From CAZGUG01 sp964529035 (lineage in GTDB: Bacteria; Bacillota; Clostridia; Ch29), in assembly GCA_964529035.1 (NCBI GenBank), contig CAZGUG010000009.1:1-49389 (forward strand): a stretch of 49,389 bases of DNA, given 5' to 3'. Below the pieces are notes generated by a model. The model made no database searches. It had not been told where the DNA came from and worked only from the letters and a program-made list of their open reading frames with translations. Shown here piece by piece: positions 49,238 to 49,389 of this stretch. Each line of letters begins with the position of its first letter. The stretch's first letter is position 1. A program made the position numbers and the translations under genes.

Positions 49238-49389
49238 AAATACCCTCCTTTCATGGGAATATATGTTTGCTTAAATTGTATCATATCTTATCATTAATTA
49301 CAAATATATGGATAAACATGTATGTGTCAAGTAATCCCGTCTTTAGACTTTAACACCATGATTCTTTAGGAGTAATAAACATAAAAAAC

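Overview
The window comes from a low-to-mid GC member of the Clostridia (Firmicutes), probably an anaerobic amino-acid and peptide fermenter. Three things point there: AGGAGG-type ribosome binding sites with many TTG and GTG starts, a complete selenocysteine-dependent glycine reductase operon, and the gap-pgk-tpiA-eno-secG-rnr-smpB-ssrA order typical of the phylum. I cannot name genus or species. Positions 7688-7787 are exactly 100 N, a scaffold gap that cuts one regulator gene.

Left part (1-14.1 kb): class II fructose-bisphosphate aldolase; a chemoreceptor-like protein with its Cache-like sensor at the C-terminus; a small membrane-protein operon (59-aa protein, DUF421, DUF4363); an RluA-type pseudouridine synthase; two large secreted M14 zinc carboxypeptidases flanking a gap-truncated LuxR-type regulator that lacks the usual phospho-acceptor Asp; queG with a B3/4-domain gene; and an HtrA protease.

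Middle part (14.3-28.9 kb): an apparent operon of kbl (2-amino-3-ketobutyrate CoA ligase), DUF503, nth, an FtsA-like ATPase with a repetitive C-terminal tail, and a VanW protein. Next is DUF2225-ogt-cobU-cobO-cobS-cobC (cobalamin nucleotide-loop assembly), a Fur/PerR regulator, trmL, a Na/Pi cotransporter preceded by Pho-box-like repeats, and two tandem degV genes.

Central feature (28.9-37.1 kb): an extended -10 promoter, a tandem glycine riboswitch with a terminator expression platform, then grdX-trxB-trxA-grdE-grdA-grdB-grdC-grdD. In-frame TGA codons at 32564 (grdA, Sec42) and 33982 (grdB, Sec349) encode selenocysteine, so standard gene callers split these genes. Two direct 57-nt repeats lie between grdX and trxB, and a perfect 30-bp palindrome lies between grdB and grdC. 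The logic is: secreted peptidases supply amino acids, Kbl can link threonine to glycine, and glycine is sensed by the riboswitch and reduced to acetyl phosphate using electrons from TrxB/TrxA.

Right part (37.1-49.4 kb): rpoN (sigma-54), gap, a C-terminal remnant of a second GAPDH gene, pgk, tpiA, eno (no phosphoglycerate mutase between them), secG, a K+-dependent-type membrane pyrophosphatase, rnr, smpB and ssrA (tmRNA, tag ANNENYAFAA). Directly after ssrA lies a 21-bp inverted repeat and a convergent, degenerate LAGLIDADG-type endonuclease gene.
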